From: Lentilactobacillus senioris
GTDB taxonomy: Bacteria > Bacillota > Bacilli > Lactobacillales > Lactobacillaceae
Assembly (NCBI RefSeq): GCF_026798195.1
Contig: NZ_JAPQEZ010000003.1
Coordinates: forward strand, 124,001 to 188,000
Direction: 5' to 3'
DNA: 64,000 nt
The translations under genes were made by a program, and so were the position numbers. Shown piece by piece: positions 18,390 through 26,920 of this stretch (within the stretch, counting starts at the first letter, position 1; every line of letters begins with the position of its first letter). The notes under the pieces are model-generated. The model saw only the letters and a list, made by a program, of their open reading frames with translations. It had not been told where the DNA came from and made no database searches.

Positions 18390-20880
18390 TAAAGTTTTAT
18401 TAGTCGGTAGTGGCGCAACTAGTATTGGAAACGAAAATGAATTAGACGCAGCCGCATTTGAAAAGTTAATGGCTTTTAAAAAAATGGGCACCAAAGTATT
18501 GTACCTAGACGATAACCCATTTTCAGTAGTCAGTGACGAAATTCAACCAGCTGATGTTTTCATGCAGCAAATTAATTTGGAAAACATTGTTAATTTGATT
18601 ATTCGCCAACAACCGGATGCGCTTTTGTTTAGCGTGTCCGGATTAAAGGGCCAAACTATTGCTAATCAGTTAATTGATTCTGGTGTGTTAGAAGAACACC
18701 ATGTTACCTTACTGGGAATTTCACCAGCAGGACTGCAAACGGTAAACAATAATGATGTTCTTCGCCAAACACTAACTCAAATTAATGAGCGGGTAATTGC
18801 CTCTAAAACCGTTGAATCAGATGAGGAAGCCATAAAATTTGTGCGTGAAATTGGGTTTCCGGTAATTGTTAAACCTATCTCGCACATTCATGATACCAGC
18901 AGAATTATTTGTTTCAATACAGATGATTTAGAAGCAGCATTAGAATACAGTTTTGACCGCGCTTATATTACCCAATGTTCTATCGAGCAAAGCATCGTGG
19001 GTTATAAAGAAATTGAAATGGTGGGAATTAGAGACTCTAGTGGAAATAAAATTTTAATATCTGGGCTCGAAGATATGGATCCAGTAGGAATTCATTCTGG
19101 GGATTCCATTATTTTTGCACCTACTCAAACCTTAATTAATGAAGAATATCAACGATTACGAACTGCTACATTCAAAATTATGGACACTTTGGGTATTACA
19201 GGCAGTTGTCACGTTCAATTTGCCCAGAGTAGAACCAATGAAGAATTTTACGTAACCAAGGTGAGCCCGTTCTTTACCAGAAATACTAGTTTGGCGGCTA
19301 AGGCAAGTGGCTATCCAGTCGCTTATATTTCCACTTTTCTAGAAGCCGGTTTTACATTGGCTGAAGTTAAACTGCCCGCTAAGTACAGTCAAATTAAACC
19401 ATTGATGGAACCTACGTTAGACCATATCTTGGTTAAAATTCCTCTTTGGCCGTTTGAAGATATTCCGGATGCAGATCAACATCTAAACACCATAATGAAA
19501 TCAGTAGGCTCAACCATTGGGGTTGGCAGAACCGTTGAAGAGGCTATTATTAAAGCTATGCATAGCTCTCAATTTTCTCCACGAGACATTTTACCCAGTG
19601 TGCGCTCTATTGATGATGATGAAGTTATTAGCCAATTAATTCACCCACTAGCTAGTCGAATATTAATCTTAATTGAAGCCTTGCGACGGGGATTTTCCAT
19701 TGATGATTTGGCAGAATTGACCCAAATAGATCAATTTTACTTTTACAAGCTCAATCAACTTTTAAAAGCTCAAAAATTTGTGCAAGATAATCCATTAACT
19801 GCCGAAGCCGTTTTAACTGGTCACCAGTATGGATTCGGTGATGGTATGTTAGCTGAACTATGGAGAGTGGACATTTCAGCGATAGAACAACTAAATGAAG
19901 CTAATGATTATCACGTTACCTATAAAGAAATTGAACCTAGTGCAGGAGAATTTCTAGAAAATACTAACATTTTTTATAGCAGCTACGAGCTAGAAAATGA
20001 AAGTCAGCCATTTGATAAGAAAACGGCACTAGTAATTGGACGCGGAGGTAATCAATTAGGACCTAATACCGGTGCTGATTATTATACTTCGCAAACCTTA
20101 ATTCAATTGCATAAATCTGGTTATAAAACTATTATCATGAATAATAACCCCAATGCGGTATCACTTAGTCCGCAACTTAGTGATAAACAATATATTGAGC
20201 CTATTCAACTGGGTAATATCTTGAATATTATCAAATTAGAACAACCCGAGGTAATTATTCTGCCAGGTAATCGACACTACCTAGCCAAGCAACTTAAAAA
20301 ACGTAAAGGATTAAAGATCATTGTTTTACCACCTGATCAAGATATTGCTCAAGTAGTGCGTCCTAAAGTTACTACAGCAGTCGATTTCTTTATTGATGGT
20401 ACTCAAATTATTCCCATTGCTTCTATTTCTTACGGTGTAGCTAGTCACAAAGAAACACATGAATATAATACTAACTACCAACTGCCTATGAAGAACTTCG
20501 CTAAGGATCAAGAGACTTTAACGAATATTGGTAAAGAAAAATTAGCTACTGATGATTGGCAGGGGCTAGTTCAAGTTCTTTTTGAACAACAGGATTCTGG
20601 GGAGTATGAATTTGCTGGAATTCGACCAATCAGAATTACCGAAACTGCCTTTTTAACTAAGGCAACCGGCATTAACTGGGTACGAGTATTAGTGAAAAAA
20701 TACTTAACTGGAGTAGATTCAGAAAGATTAAAACAAGATCTTCAGTTAAGATCAAAGCCTAATCGCTATGCTACCATGACTGGTCATTTTCCATTTAGTC
20801 AGTTAGGAGCTAGACGTCATGCAGGATCAAGTACTCAAGAAATTGGGGCAACTATTGAATTTAAGTCAGTAGAGTACTAA
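18373..20880 (+). CDS. Truncated, degenerate CarB-like protein
   Basis: Related to the large synthetase subunit of carbamoyl-phosphate synthase, but 835 aa instead of about 1060-1070. The first ATP-grasp unit keeps FDPVGIH-like DPVGIHSGDSIIFAPTQT, yet the glycine loop reads ISHIHDTS (about 169-176) and the metal ligands of the family's EVNPR become K296 and S298 (KVSPF). A second unit begins at about 550 (ALVIGRGGNQLGPNTG), lacks the ATP-grasp B domain, and its EVNPR equivalent reads GIRPI (G749, R751). The C-terminal allosteric domain is missing. The frame is open and the ATG lies inside the CarA-like gene, 17 bases before its end. Catalysis is very unlikely; a structural or sensory role is speculation. 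Confidence 0.85.
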   Translation: MVLHINKVLLVGSGATSIGNENELDAAAFEKLMAFKKMGTKVLYLDDNPFSVVSDEIQPADVFMQQINLENIVNLIIRQQPDALLFSVSGLKGQTIANQLIDSGVLEEHHVTLLGISPAGLQTVNNNDVLRQTLTQINERVIASKTVESDEEAIKFVREIGFPVIVKPISHIHDTSRIICFNTDDLEAALEYSFDRAYITQCSIEQSIVGYKEIEMVGIRDSSGNKILISGLEDMDPVGIHSGDSIIFAPTQTLINEEYQRLRTATFKIMDTLGITGSCHVQFAQSRTNEEFYVTKVSPFFTRNTSLAAKASGYPVAYISTFLEAGFTLAEVKLPAKYSQIKPLMEPTLDHILVKIPLWPFEDIPDADQHLNTIMKSVGSTIGVGRTVEEAIIKAMHSSQFSPRDILPSVRSIDDDEVISQLIHPLASRILILIEALRRGFSIDDLAELTQIDQFYFYKLNQLLKAQKFVQDNPLTAEAVLTGHQYGFGDGMLAELWRVDISAIEQLNEANDYHVTYKEIEPSAGEFLENTNIFYSSYELENESQPFDKKTALVIGRGGNQLGPNTGADYYTSQTLIQLHKSGYKTIIMNNNPNAVSLSPQLSDKQYIEPIQLGNILNIIKLEQPEVIILPGNRHYLAKQLKKRKGLKIIVLPPDQDIAQVVRPKVTTAVDFFIDGTQIIPIASISYGVASHKETHEYNTNYQLPMKNFAKDQETLTNIGKEKLATDDWQGLVQVLFEQQDSGEYEFAGIRPIRITETAFLTKATGINWVRVLVKKYLTGVDSERLKQDLQLRSKPNRYATMTGHFPFSQLGARRHAGSSTQEIGATIEFKSVEY

Positions 20881-20888
20881 TTTAACTA

Positions 20889-20930
20889 AAAAAGCAATAA
20901 CTAACAGTTAAACTGTTAGTTATTGCTTTT
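20889..20930. terminator. Bidirectional intrinsic terminator, carB-like / rqcH
   Basis: AAAAGCAATAACTAACAG is followed by a TTAA loop and its full complement ending TTGCTTTTT, an 18-bp stem. It serves both the carB-like gene and the convergent rqcH. Confidence 0.93.
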
Positions 20931-20938
20931 TAATTTGA

Positions 20939-22645
20939 TTATTCATGCAGTTGTTGAACTAATTGCGGGTCTGGATCCACCAATACATTAGTCTGGCCTT
21001 CATAAATTACAAAGCCCGGTTTAGTTCCATTTGGTTTCTTAATAGCTCTCACTTTAACATAATCTACCGGTACTTTAGTACTGCTTCTAGCCTTAGAAAA
21101 ATAAGCGGCTAAACTAGCAGCTTCAAGTAAAGTTTGCTCTGATGGCTCAAAATCACGGATAATTACGTGAGAACCAGGGAGGTCCTTAACGTGTAACCAA
21201 GTATCTCGTTTATCGGCAAAATGAAGGGTTAGTTGTTCATTTTGCAGGTTGTTTTTACCCACTAAAATCTCAGTTCCATCACTTGCAATAAATTTTTCTG
21301 GTTTATTTACTTTATGGCGTTTCTTCTTACTTTTTTGATGTTGCTCATGGTTTCTGAGATAGCCTTGCTGTTCTAATTCATACCGAATTTCTTGTAAATC
21401 TTCCGGATTGGCTAATTCAATTTGAGCCTGGATATTTTCAAAATAATTAATTTCAGCCTTAGTTTCCTTGATTTGTTCCGTCAAATAAGAAATGGCATTT
21501 TTTAGTTTTTGGTAGCGTTTAAAGTATTTTTGAGCATTTTCAGACGGAGAAATTTGGTTAGACAGAGCAATTTTAATTGGTTTGTTTTCGGCATAAAAGT
21601 TGGGCAATTCAATTTCAGTCATTCCTCTTTGAACCTGACTAAGGTAGGTGGTTAAGATTTCACCTTTAATCCGGTATTGGTCCGCCTGGTCAGTTTCAGT
21701 TAATTCTTTTTGTAGTTTTTTCAACTTAGTTCGATTCTTTTTCAGTTGGTTTTTAACTACGTGAATTAAAACACTGCCTTTCTCCCGGACCCGATCTCGC
21801 TGAACTTGATCATGATAGAATTGGTCCAGCAATTCACTTAAAGACGAATATTCAACATTTGAAAGAGTATTTGGATACGGAAAAGCAGTATAATTATATT
21901 TGTTAGTAGCAATTTCGCTAATAGTAGGGGTTGGATGATTAAATCGTTGGAAAAATGCTGTGAAATTATCAACCAGTTCACTGGGTTCGTGAAGGTAACT
22001 TGCTAATGCCAAAGATGTGTCCTTACCAAGTCCTTGAATTTTTTGCCGCAATTGATCAGCTAAAACATCAGCATTAGGATAATCACGAACAATATTTTCA
22101 ATTTCTTTAAAATTATTAACATTAAATGGATCTAATACATCTTGCTTGGGGGGATTAACATAGGTTGCTCCCGGTAATAGCGTTCTATATCTGTTAACAT
22201 CACTGTTAACTCTTTTGATAGCATCGATAATTTTATTGGTGGCTTGATCAATTAAAATGATATTACTGTGTCTGGCCATAATTTCAATAATTAAGCGTAA
22301 TTCTATTTGGTCTCCAATTTCATTTCGAGAACTAAAATCAAAATGTAAAACTCGGTCATTACCCGGTTGAGTAATTTGTTTTAAAATTGCGCCGTTTAAA
22401 TACTTTCGAATTAGCATCGTAAAGTTGCTAGGAACATCCGGATTAACTGAAGGAATTTTCGTAATTTGGACCCGCGCATAAGTCGGGTTAGCAGATAACA
22501 GTAACTGGTGGCTTTTACCGTGGGCTCTGATTGTTAAAATCAATTCATTGGGGTATGGTTGATTAATCTTACTAATTCGACCCGTTGTAAGTTCACAGTC
22601 TAATTCGTTTCTAACTGCATGTAGAAAGGATCCGTCAAATGACAT
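20939..22645 (-). CDS. rqcH: RqcH/FbpA, NFACT-family ribosome quality control protein
   Basis: Bacterial Rqc2 homologue (also annotated fibronectin-binding protein FbpA) that binds stalled 50S subunits and recruits tRNA-Ala to add C-terminal alanine tails. The 568-aa protein has the NFACT-N domain (about 1-170) with helix-hairpin-helix GLGKDTSLALASYL near residues 201-214, a long coiled coil (about 280-420), and the C-terminal NFACT-R domain with GKNNLQNEQLT and LPGSHVIIRD. An N-terminal MSFDGSFLHAV is typical. Single gene; divergent from the marR gene. Confidence 0.93.
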   Translation of the reverse strand: MSFDGSFLHAVRNELDCELTTGRISKINQPYPNELILTIRAHGKSHQLLLSANPTYARVQITKIPSVNPDVPSNFTMLIRKYLNGAILKQITQPGNDRVLHFDFSSRNEIGDQIELRLIIEIMARHSNIILIDQATNKIIDAIKRVNSDVNRYRTLLPGATYVNPPKQDVLDPFNVNNFKEIENIVRDYPNADVLADQLRQKIQGLGKDTSLALASYLHEPSELVDNFTAFFQRFNHPTPTISEIATNKYNYTAFPYPNTLSNVEYSSLSELLDQFYHDQVQRDRVREKGSVLIHVVKNQLKKNRTKLKKLQKELTETDQADQYRIKGEILTTYLSQVQRGMTEIELPNFYAENKPIKIALSNQISPSENAQKYFKRYQKLKNAISYLTEQIKETKAEINYFENIQAQIELANPEDLQEIRYELEQQGYLRNHEQHQKSKKKRHKVNKPEKFIASDGTEILVGKNNLQNEQLTLHFADKRDTWLHVKDLPGSHVIIRDFEPSEQTLLEAASLAAYFSKARSSTKVPVDYVKVRAIKKPNGTKPGFVIYEGQTNVLVDPDPQLVQQLHE

Positions 22646-22740
22646 AATAATTCAGCTCGCTTTCTTTTAATTAATTATTTAGTTAACGGTGTTATAGTAT
22701 ACAGCACTTCTACCAGAAAAGCTAAGAGCTGCCCATTTAT

Positions 22741-22769
22741 TTGCCCAGTGCAAATAATTATTGTATACT
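22741..22769 (+). promoter_or_regulatory. Promoter and possible MarR operator
   Basis: TTGCCC (22741-22746), 17 bases, TATACT (22764-22769), 23 bases before the marR ATG. The spacer contains CAAATAATTATTG (22751-22763), which is the palindrome CAATAATTATTG with one inserted A. A palindrome between -35 and -10 is a common place for a MarR autorepressor site; this is inference. Confidence 0.6.
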
Positions 22770-22792
22770 GTTTTTTCGGAGGTATTCTTTCA

Positions 22793-23212
22793 ATGAAAGA
22801 CACATTAGTTGTATTAAGAAGCGCTGAGAAGAAATATCAAAGAATTTTGTTGAAACTAACCAAATCAGTAGAGTTAACTATTTCTGAATGGCAGTTGTTA
22901 ATTAAGGTAATAGCGGGAATTCAAACTCAAGATCAGTTGGCGGAAGCCAGTTCGTTAGATATTTCGACTCTGTCTAGACAATTAAAGAGTTTAGTAGCCA
23001 AGGATATGATCTCCAAAACTGCAATTGGTAAAGATAAGCGGCAATTAGTCTATCAAGTGACTGAAAAAGGTTCAACGGCAAATCAAAAAGTTGAACAATT
23101 ATACCAGCAACTAACTGTCGATATTTTTAACCATTGGACCGATGAAGAACAGCAATTATTAAAAATCTTATTAAATCGTTTAGAACAAAGCATTAATCGG
23201 ATTAAAATTTAG
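22793..23212 (+). CDS. MarR-family transcriptional regulator
   Basis: A 139-aa winged-helix regulator. The DNA-binding region is QDQLAEASSLDISTLSRQLKSLV in outline (about residues 47-69) followed by the wing IGKDKRQLVYQVTEKG. I start at the ATG at 22793, which has GGAGG upstream, rather than an in-frame start 45 bases earlier that lies over the promoter. degV/fakB follows 16 bases later, so the two are probably co-transcribed. In streptococci and relatives a MarR protein (FabT) governs fatty-acid genes, so regulation of lipid genes is possible but unproven here. Confidence 0.85.
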   Translation: MKDTLVVLRSAEKKYQRILLKLTKSVELTISEWQLLIKVIAGIQTQDQLAEASSLDISTLSRQLKSLVAKDMISKTAIGKDKRQLVYQVTEKGSTANQKVEQLYQQLTVDIFNHWTDEEQQLLKILLNRLEQSINRIKI

Positions 23213-23228
23213 TAGGTAGGTGACTTAA

Positions 23229-24104
23229 ATGAAAATCGCAGTTGTTACTGATAGTACTGCGTATTTAACCAAGCAAGAAGCAGAGCAGTATAATATCAAA
23301 GTCGTGCCCATTCCGGTAATCATTGATGGTAGAAGTTACGATGAAGGAATTGATTTAACTACAGAAGAGTTTTACGATAAGCTTCGCAACTCTAAATCAT
23401 TCCCTAGTACTTCTCAGCCCCCAATGGGCGAAATGATTGAATTATATAATTCATTAGCAGATGAGGGGTATGACGCAGTTCTTAGTATCCATTTAGCAAG
23501 CACCATTTCTGGTTTCTACAATTCTTTAGAACAAATCGCTCCTACCATCGAACGAATTAAGGTAATTCCTTATGATTCTCAAATCACCGTAAAATTAATG
23601 GGATATTTAGCAATTCAAGCAAGCAAAATGGCTGCTAAAGATTATGCGGTGGATCAAATTATTGCTTACTTAGATGATTTGCGGTCTACCATTGATGAAT
23701 TATTCATCGTTGATGACTTACAAAACCTAGTTCGTGGTGGTCGATTATCCAATGCTTCAGCTTTTATTGGTGGAATCTTAAAAATCAAACCATTGTTGAC
23801 GTTTGATGATGATAGTCATGAGATCGTGGCATTTGAAAAAATAAGATCCCGTAAAAAAGCATTAGCAAGGGTAGAAGAATTATTTATTAAAGCCAATCAA
23901 GAAGCATCTTATCCGCTTAGAGCATTAGTGTTAAACGCTAATGATCCGGCAGCTGGAGATGCTTGGGCTAAACGAATTCAGCAATTATATCCATCAATGA
24001 CGGTAGAACAGAGTTACTTTGGACCAGTCATTGGTACTCATTTAGGAGAGAAAGCCTTAGCATTAGGCTGGCTCCGTGATTTTGATAAAACAGATCAATT
24101 TTAA
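23229..24104 (+). CDS. DegV-family fatty-acid-binding protein (FakB type)
   Basis: DegV/EDD-fold protein, 291 aa. Family members bind a fatty acid and present it to the kinase FakA for phosphorylation. Features visible: AVVTDSTAYLT at residues 4-14, FPSTSQPPMGE at 58-68, the SIHLASTISGFYNS stretch near 97-110 (lipid carboxyl/phosphate contact), and NLVRGGRLSNASAFIGGILKIKP. FakA (YloV) is encoded at 53105-54793 and PlsX/PlsY are also here, so a full host-lipid incorporation route is in view. AGGTAGGTGA precedes the ATG. Confidence 0.92.
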   Translation: MKIAVVTDSTAYLTKQEAEQYNIKVVPIPVIIDGRSYDEGIDLTTEEFYDKLRNSKSFPSTSQPPMGEMIELYNSLADEGYDAVLSIHLASTISGFYNSLEQIAPTIERIKVIPYDSQITVKLMGYLAIQASKMAAKDYAVDQIIAYLDDLRSTIDELFIVDDLQNLVRGGRLSNASAFIGGILKIKPLLTFDDDSHEIVAFEKIRSRKKALARVEELFIKANQEASYPLRALVLNANDPAAGDAWAKRIQQLYPSMTVEQSYFGPVIGTHLGEKALALGWLRDFDKTDQF

Positions 24105-24117
24105 TTAGCTATTATTT

Positions 24118-24158
24118 AGCAATTAATTACTTTTTATTAGTAATTAATTGCTTTTTTT
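24118..24158 (+). terminator. Intrinsic terminator after degV
   Basis: AGCAATTAATTACT is matched by AGTAATTAATTGCT across a 7-base loop and followed by seven T's. It ends the marR-degV transcript. Confidence 0.92.
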
Positions 24159-24194
24159 GTAGGATATGCTATGCTTTAATAGTTACAAAATAAA

Positions 24195-24290
24195 TGGGGT
24201 AGGATTCAATGCGTTAAGGACCAGCGGAACGGAATGTGAACGTTGGTAGAAGAACTTTAGGTTCGCGTCATTGTTTTCGCATTCACCAAT
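24195..24290 (+). ncRNA. THF (tetrahydrofolate) riboswitch, class I
   Basis: The leader matches the THF riboswitch pattern: GGTAGGATTCAATGCGTTAAG at the 5' side, then P3 ACCAGCG (24220-24226) pairing with CGTTGGT around the loop GAACGGAATGTGAA, which resembles the family's GAAUGGGAUGU loop, a small GAAC/GTTC hairpin, and CATTG (24269-24273) closing P2 with CAATG (24208-24212). It precedes a folate transporter gene, the known context. Assignment is by eye against remembered consensus; a covariance-model search would settle it. Confidence 0.85.
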
Positions 24291-24321
24291 CACTTAACTT
24301 AATATAGGTCTAGTATGGTGA

Positions 24322-24336
24322 GCTCCTTCGAGGAGA
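24322..24336 (+). promoter_or_regulatory. Shine-Dalgarno-sequestering hairpin of folT
   Basis: CTCC (24323-24326) faces GGAG (24332-24335) across a TTCGA loop, and that GGAG is the ribosome binding site 10 bases before the folT ATG. This is a plausible translational expression platform for the THF riboswitch just upstream. A T-run follows but the stem is short for a terminator. Confidence 0.65.
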
Positions 24337-24345
24337 TGTTTTTTT

Positions 24346-24888
24346 ATGATGAAGTCAATTACAGACTCATTTACGTTTAAAAAACTACGGACATTGGATA
24401 TCGTGGTTTTAGGATTGTTACTGGCAGCTGGTTTAGTGTTAAATCAACTAACGTTTGGTACTCAATTCATTCAGTTAGGATTTGGTTTTGTAGTTACGGC
24501 ACTAATTAGTGCCTGGTACGGCCCGTGGTGGTCAGCGTCGGTAGCGGCCATTGCTGATATCGTGGGAACCATCTTAACTGGGGGCGTTTACTTTCCCGGT
24601 TTCACCGTTTCTGCCATCCTAGGCGCCGTTATTTACGGAATCTTTTTTTACCAACGAAAGGCAACTTGGGCTAATGTGATTATATCCCAACTCATTATTG
24701 CCGTAGTGGTCAATACGCTTTTAAACACATTGTGGCTAACTTTAATGTATAAAACTCCGTTTTGGGCTTTGGTATCTACTAGAATAGTTAAGGAAGTAAT
24801 AATCACTCCCATCCAAATTATTATTTTATATTTAGTTTTAAACTCTCATTTAATAAAAAAACTAAAAAGCAGATTAAACGCTAAATAG
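24346..24888 (+). CDS. folT: Folate ECF transporter S component FolT
   Basis: Substrate-binding membrane subunit of an energy-coupling-factor transporter; it captures folate and docks with the shared EcfA-EcfA'-EcfT module, which is not in this window. At 180 aa it has five to six hydrophobic helices and the FolT-like segment GPWWSASVAAIADIVG plus YFPGFTVSAILGAVIYG (about residues 83-99). The THF riboswitch directly upstream supports folate over other vitamins. The ATG at 24346 is used; a second ATG follows directly. Confidence 0.9.
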   Translation: MMKSITDSFTFKKLRTLDIVVLGLLLAAGLVLNQLTFGTQFIQLGFGFVVTALISAWYGPWWSASVAAIADIVGTILTGGVYFPGFTVSAILGAVIYGIFFYQRKATWANVIISQLIIAVVVNTLLNTLWLTLMYKTPFWALVSTRIVKEVIITPIQIIILYLVLNSHLIKKLKSRLNAK

Positions 24889-24895
24889 ATTGTAA

Positions 24896-24923
24896 AGACA
24901 GGGCTATGGCACTGTCTTTTTTT
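24896..24923 (+). terminator. Intrinsic terminator after folT
   Basis: AGACAG pairs with CTGTCT over a 10-base loop, then seven T's. Confidence 0.85.
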
Positions 24924-24939
24924 GTTGCAAGGCGTTTTG

Positions 24940-24966
24940 CTTATCAATTTTTTAAACTTTGATAAG
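24940..24966 (+). repeat. Inverted repeat before membrane-protein pseudogene
   Basis: CTTATCAA and TTGATAAG form an 8-bp inverted repeat with an 11-base AT-rich spacer, upstream of the pseudogene start. It could be an operator or a chance structure. Confidence 0.35.
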
Positions 24967-25006
24967 ATATAAATTAAGAATAATTATTAGCAATGGGACA
25001 GGGGAA

Positions 25007-26677
25007 ATGAAAAGTAGAATGGGGGCTTCTCCAAACTTAAGAAATATTTTTATTATTTTAGCAGTGGGGTTAATCATCATCTCACCCCAAATTTTTCAAC
25101 GTAGTAACTTAATGCTATATACGGATTCAGTTTTTCATCTTAGTAGATTTTATGATACTTACATGCAAATCAAGGAACATAATTTTCAACCATTCATTAT
25201 GATGTACGGCTTTAATAGTACCGGTCGTTACATAAACGTCCTTTATGGACCGTTATTGGCATATTTAAACGGATTGTTACTATTCATTTTGGGATCGTAC
25301 TATAAGCTCCAAATAGTAACCAATTTTTTGGTAGTAACTGCAGCAGGTTTAAATTGTCTTTATATGCTAAAAGTAGGGCAGGTAAAACCCAAATTACGGT
25401 TATATGGTGCTATTTTTTATATGACTTCGTATGCCGTTTTTGCTTAGGTTTTAAACTCAGAATTTATGGGGGTAGGAGCTGCTTTTATCCCCTTAGTAAT
25501 TGCCGTTGGAATTAGAATGGCAACACAACCAAAGCAACCGGTTAAAATCAGTGAAATGATAATTGCAGTCACCATTTTAATTCAGGTTCATGTTTTATCG
25601 TCAGTGCTTTCTATTGTTGTTTTTTTGATGATTACGTTTAGTTACTCACTATTTCAATCTACTACAAATAAGAAACAGCTAATTACTAAAACCGGAATTG
25701 CAGCAGGGATAACGATTATTTTAACTATTAATATTTGGTTACCATATATTGTTTTAAGTACTCAAAACAAGTTGTTGAATCCATTTCCATACGCAGATCC
25801 ACAGATGCATACCTTAAATTGGTCTGGAGCTACAGTATTACTAGTTTCTTTAATCTGTATTTTAAGTTGCGCAGTCTTATTTGTTAGCGTTAAAAACGTT
25901 AATACTAAGGCAATTAAATTTTTAGGCTGGCTCGGTATTGTTACTTTAGTGCTAGCATCTGGAATTTTTCCGTGGAATTTGTTATTTAAAACGTTTAAAT
26001 TTTTGTATATTCTTCAATTTCCATTTAGGTTGGCACCAATAGCATTTTTACTATTAATTTATGCTGGGTTCATGACCTTACAAGAAATTAATTTAAATGA
26101 AATGGGCCGAAAGTTTATCATGCTTGCACTTAGAATCCTGATATGTCTGACCATTTTGCAAGGAATATCGGTTTTTACTACCATGCTGGCTAAATGGAAC
26201 AATGCTAGCATCGGCTATCAAGGTCTGATGGTTAACAAAGACCGTAATGTACCGTTTAAATTGCAAAAATCGTTTGCTAGTAAAGATTTAAGCAAGCCAT
26301 GGCAGCAAATCGCTAAGCCGGTGACTGATTATCTGCCAGCCACCAAACAAATGATTGCTTTAGCCAATCCAGCAGCCACTACGGATACTAAGTTAAATAA
26401 CGTTCGTAAGCTAGCCAAATTATATACCAAAGTATACTTAAACAATAAGTTTACTAAGCAAGTTAAACACGGTCACATTGTAATAACTTGGCACCAAAAC
26501 CAAGCTGAACCAATAACATTGCCAATTGCGCATTATAAAGGCACACGTTTTATTTTAAACGGTCATAAATTAGTTGCTAAGTAAATTAAAACTGGTTTGG
26601 CTGGTGCCTCAGTAATTAATAGCCAAGCTGGCGATAACGAAGTTAAAATTATTTACCATTTTGGGTTAAACAACTAA
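25007..26677 (+). pseudogene. Large multi-pass membrane protein, broken by two in-frame stops
   Basis: One frame runs from ATG 25007 (after GGGACAGGGGA) to TAA 26675-26677 and would encode about 556 residues. It is interrupted by TAG at 25445-25447 and TAA at 26582-26584; the reading frame is otherwise unshifted and coding-like on both sides, including a C-terminal piece (IKTGLAGASVINSQAGD) after the second stop. The protein has roughly ten hydrophobic helices and an N-terminal FHLSRFYDTYMQ segment like large lactobacillar membrane proteins related to YfhO or PTPS-associated families, thought to act in surface polysaccharide or teichoic-acid glycosylation. The first stop fits TGG to TAG. It may be a real null or a strain-specific change. 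Confidence 0.8.
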
Positions 26678-26704
26678 CCATTTAAATTTTAAGAGTTAAT
26701 TTGA

Positions 26705-26780
26705 GGGGGATAGATTTATATATATTTTACTTTACATAATATATATTATCCGAAGTAGATATATATAAATTGATTCCCCC
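26705..26780. repeat. Long imperfect AT-rich inverted repeat
   Basis: GGGGGA at 26705-26710 faces TCCCCC at 26775-26780; after a small internal loop the arms continue as ATTTATATATAT against ATATATATAAAT. It is followed by GTTAACCCCCC rather than a T-run, so it is not a standard terminator. It lies between the pseudogene and gntP. Confidence 0.6.
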
Positions 26781-26830
26781 GTTAACCCCCCTGAAGAAAA
26801 TATTTTTCAGTTTGGTAACAAAAATCAATT

Positions 26831-26846
26831 TAGCAAACGCTTTCTT
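26831..26846 (+). promoter_or_regulatory. Candidate cre (CcpA) site of gntP
   Basis: TAGCAAACGCTTTCTT matches the catabolite-responsive element consensus WTGNAARCGYWWWCAW at 14 of 16 positions, with the central AACG intact. It lies about 80 bases before the likely gntP transcription start and nine bases before another TATAAT. Confidence 0.55.
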
Positions 26847-26877
26847 ATATCATTTATAATAATTTTTTTCAATCTGA

Positions 26878-26906
26878 TTGAATTTCGTCACCAAAAAGTC
26901 TAAAAT
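26878..26906 (+). promoter_or_regulatory. Promoter of gntP
   Basis: TTGAAT (26878-26883), 17-base spacer, TAAAAT (26901-26906). Transcription would begin near 26913, immediately upstream of the palindrome at 26921. Confidence 0.6.
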
Positions 26907-26920
26907 ACCCGTGTTGCTAT

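Noticed and set aside
25445-25447. Programmed stop read-through or recoding at TAG
   Set aside because: No recoding element is apparent, and a second, different stop (TAA at 26582) breaks the same frame. Two stops argue for a pseudogene.
24959-26584. Two adjacent small membrane-protein genes (to 25447 and from 25466)
   Set aside because: Both lie in the same frame, separated only by a TAG and 18 bases without a ribosome binding site, and together match one large membrane protein. A single broken gene is simpler.
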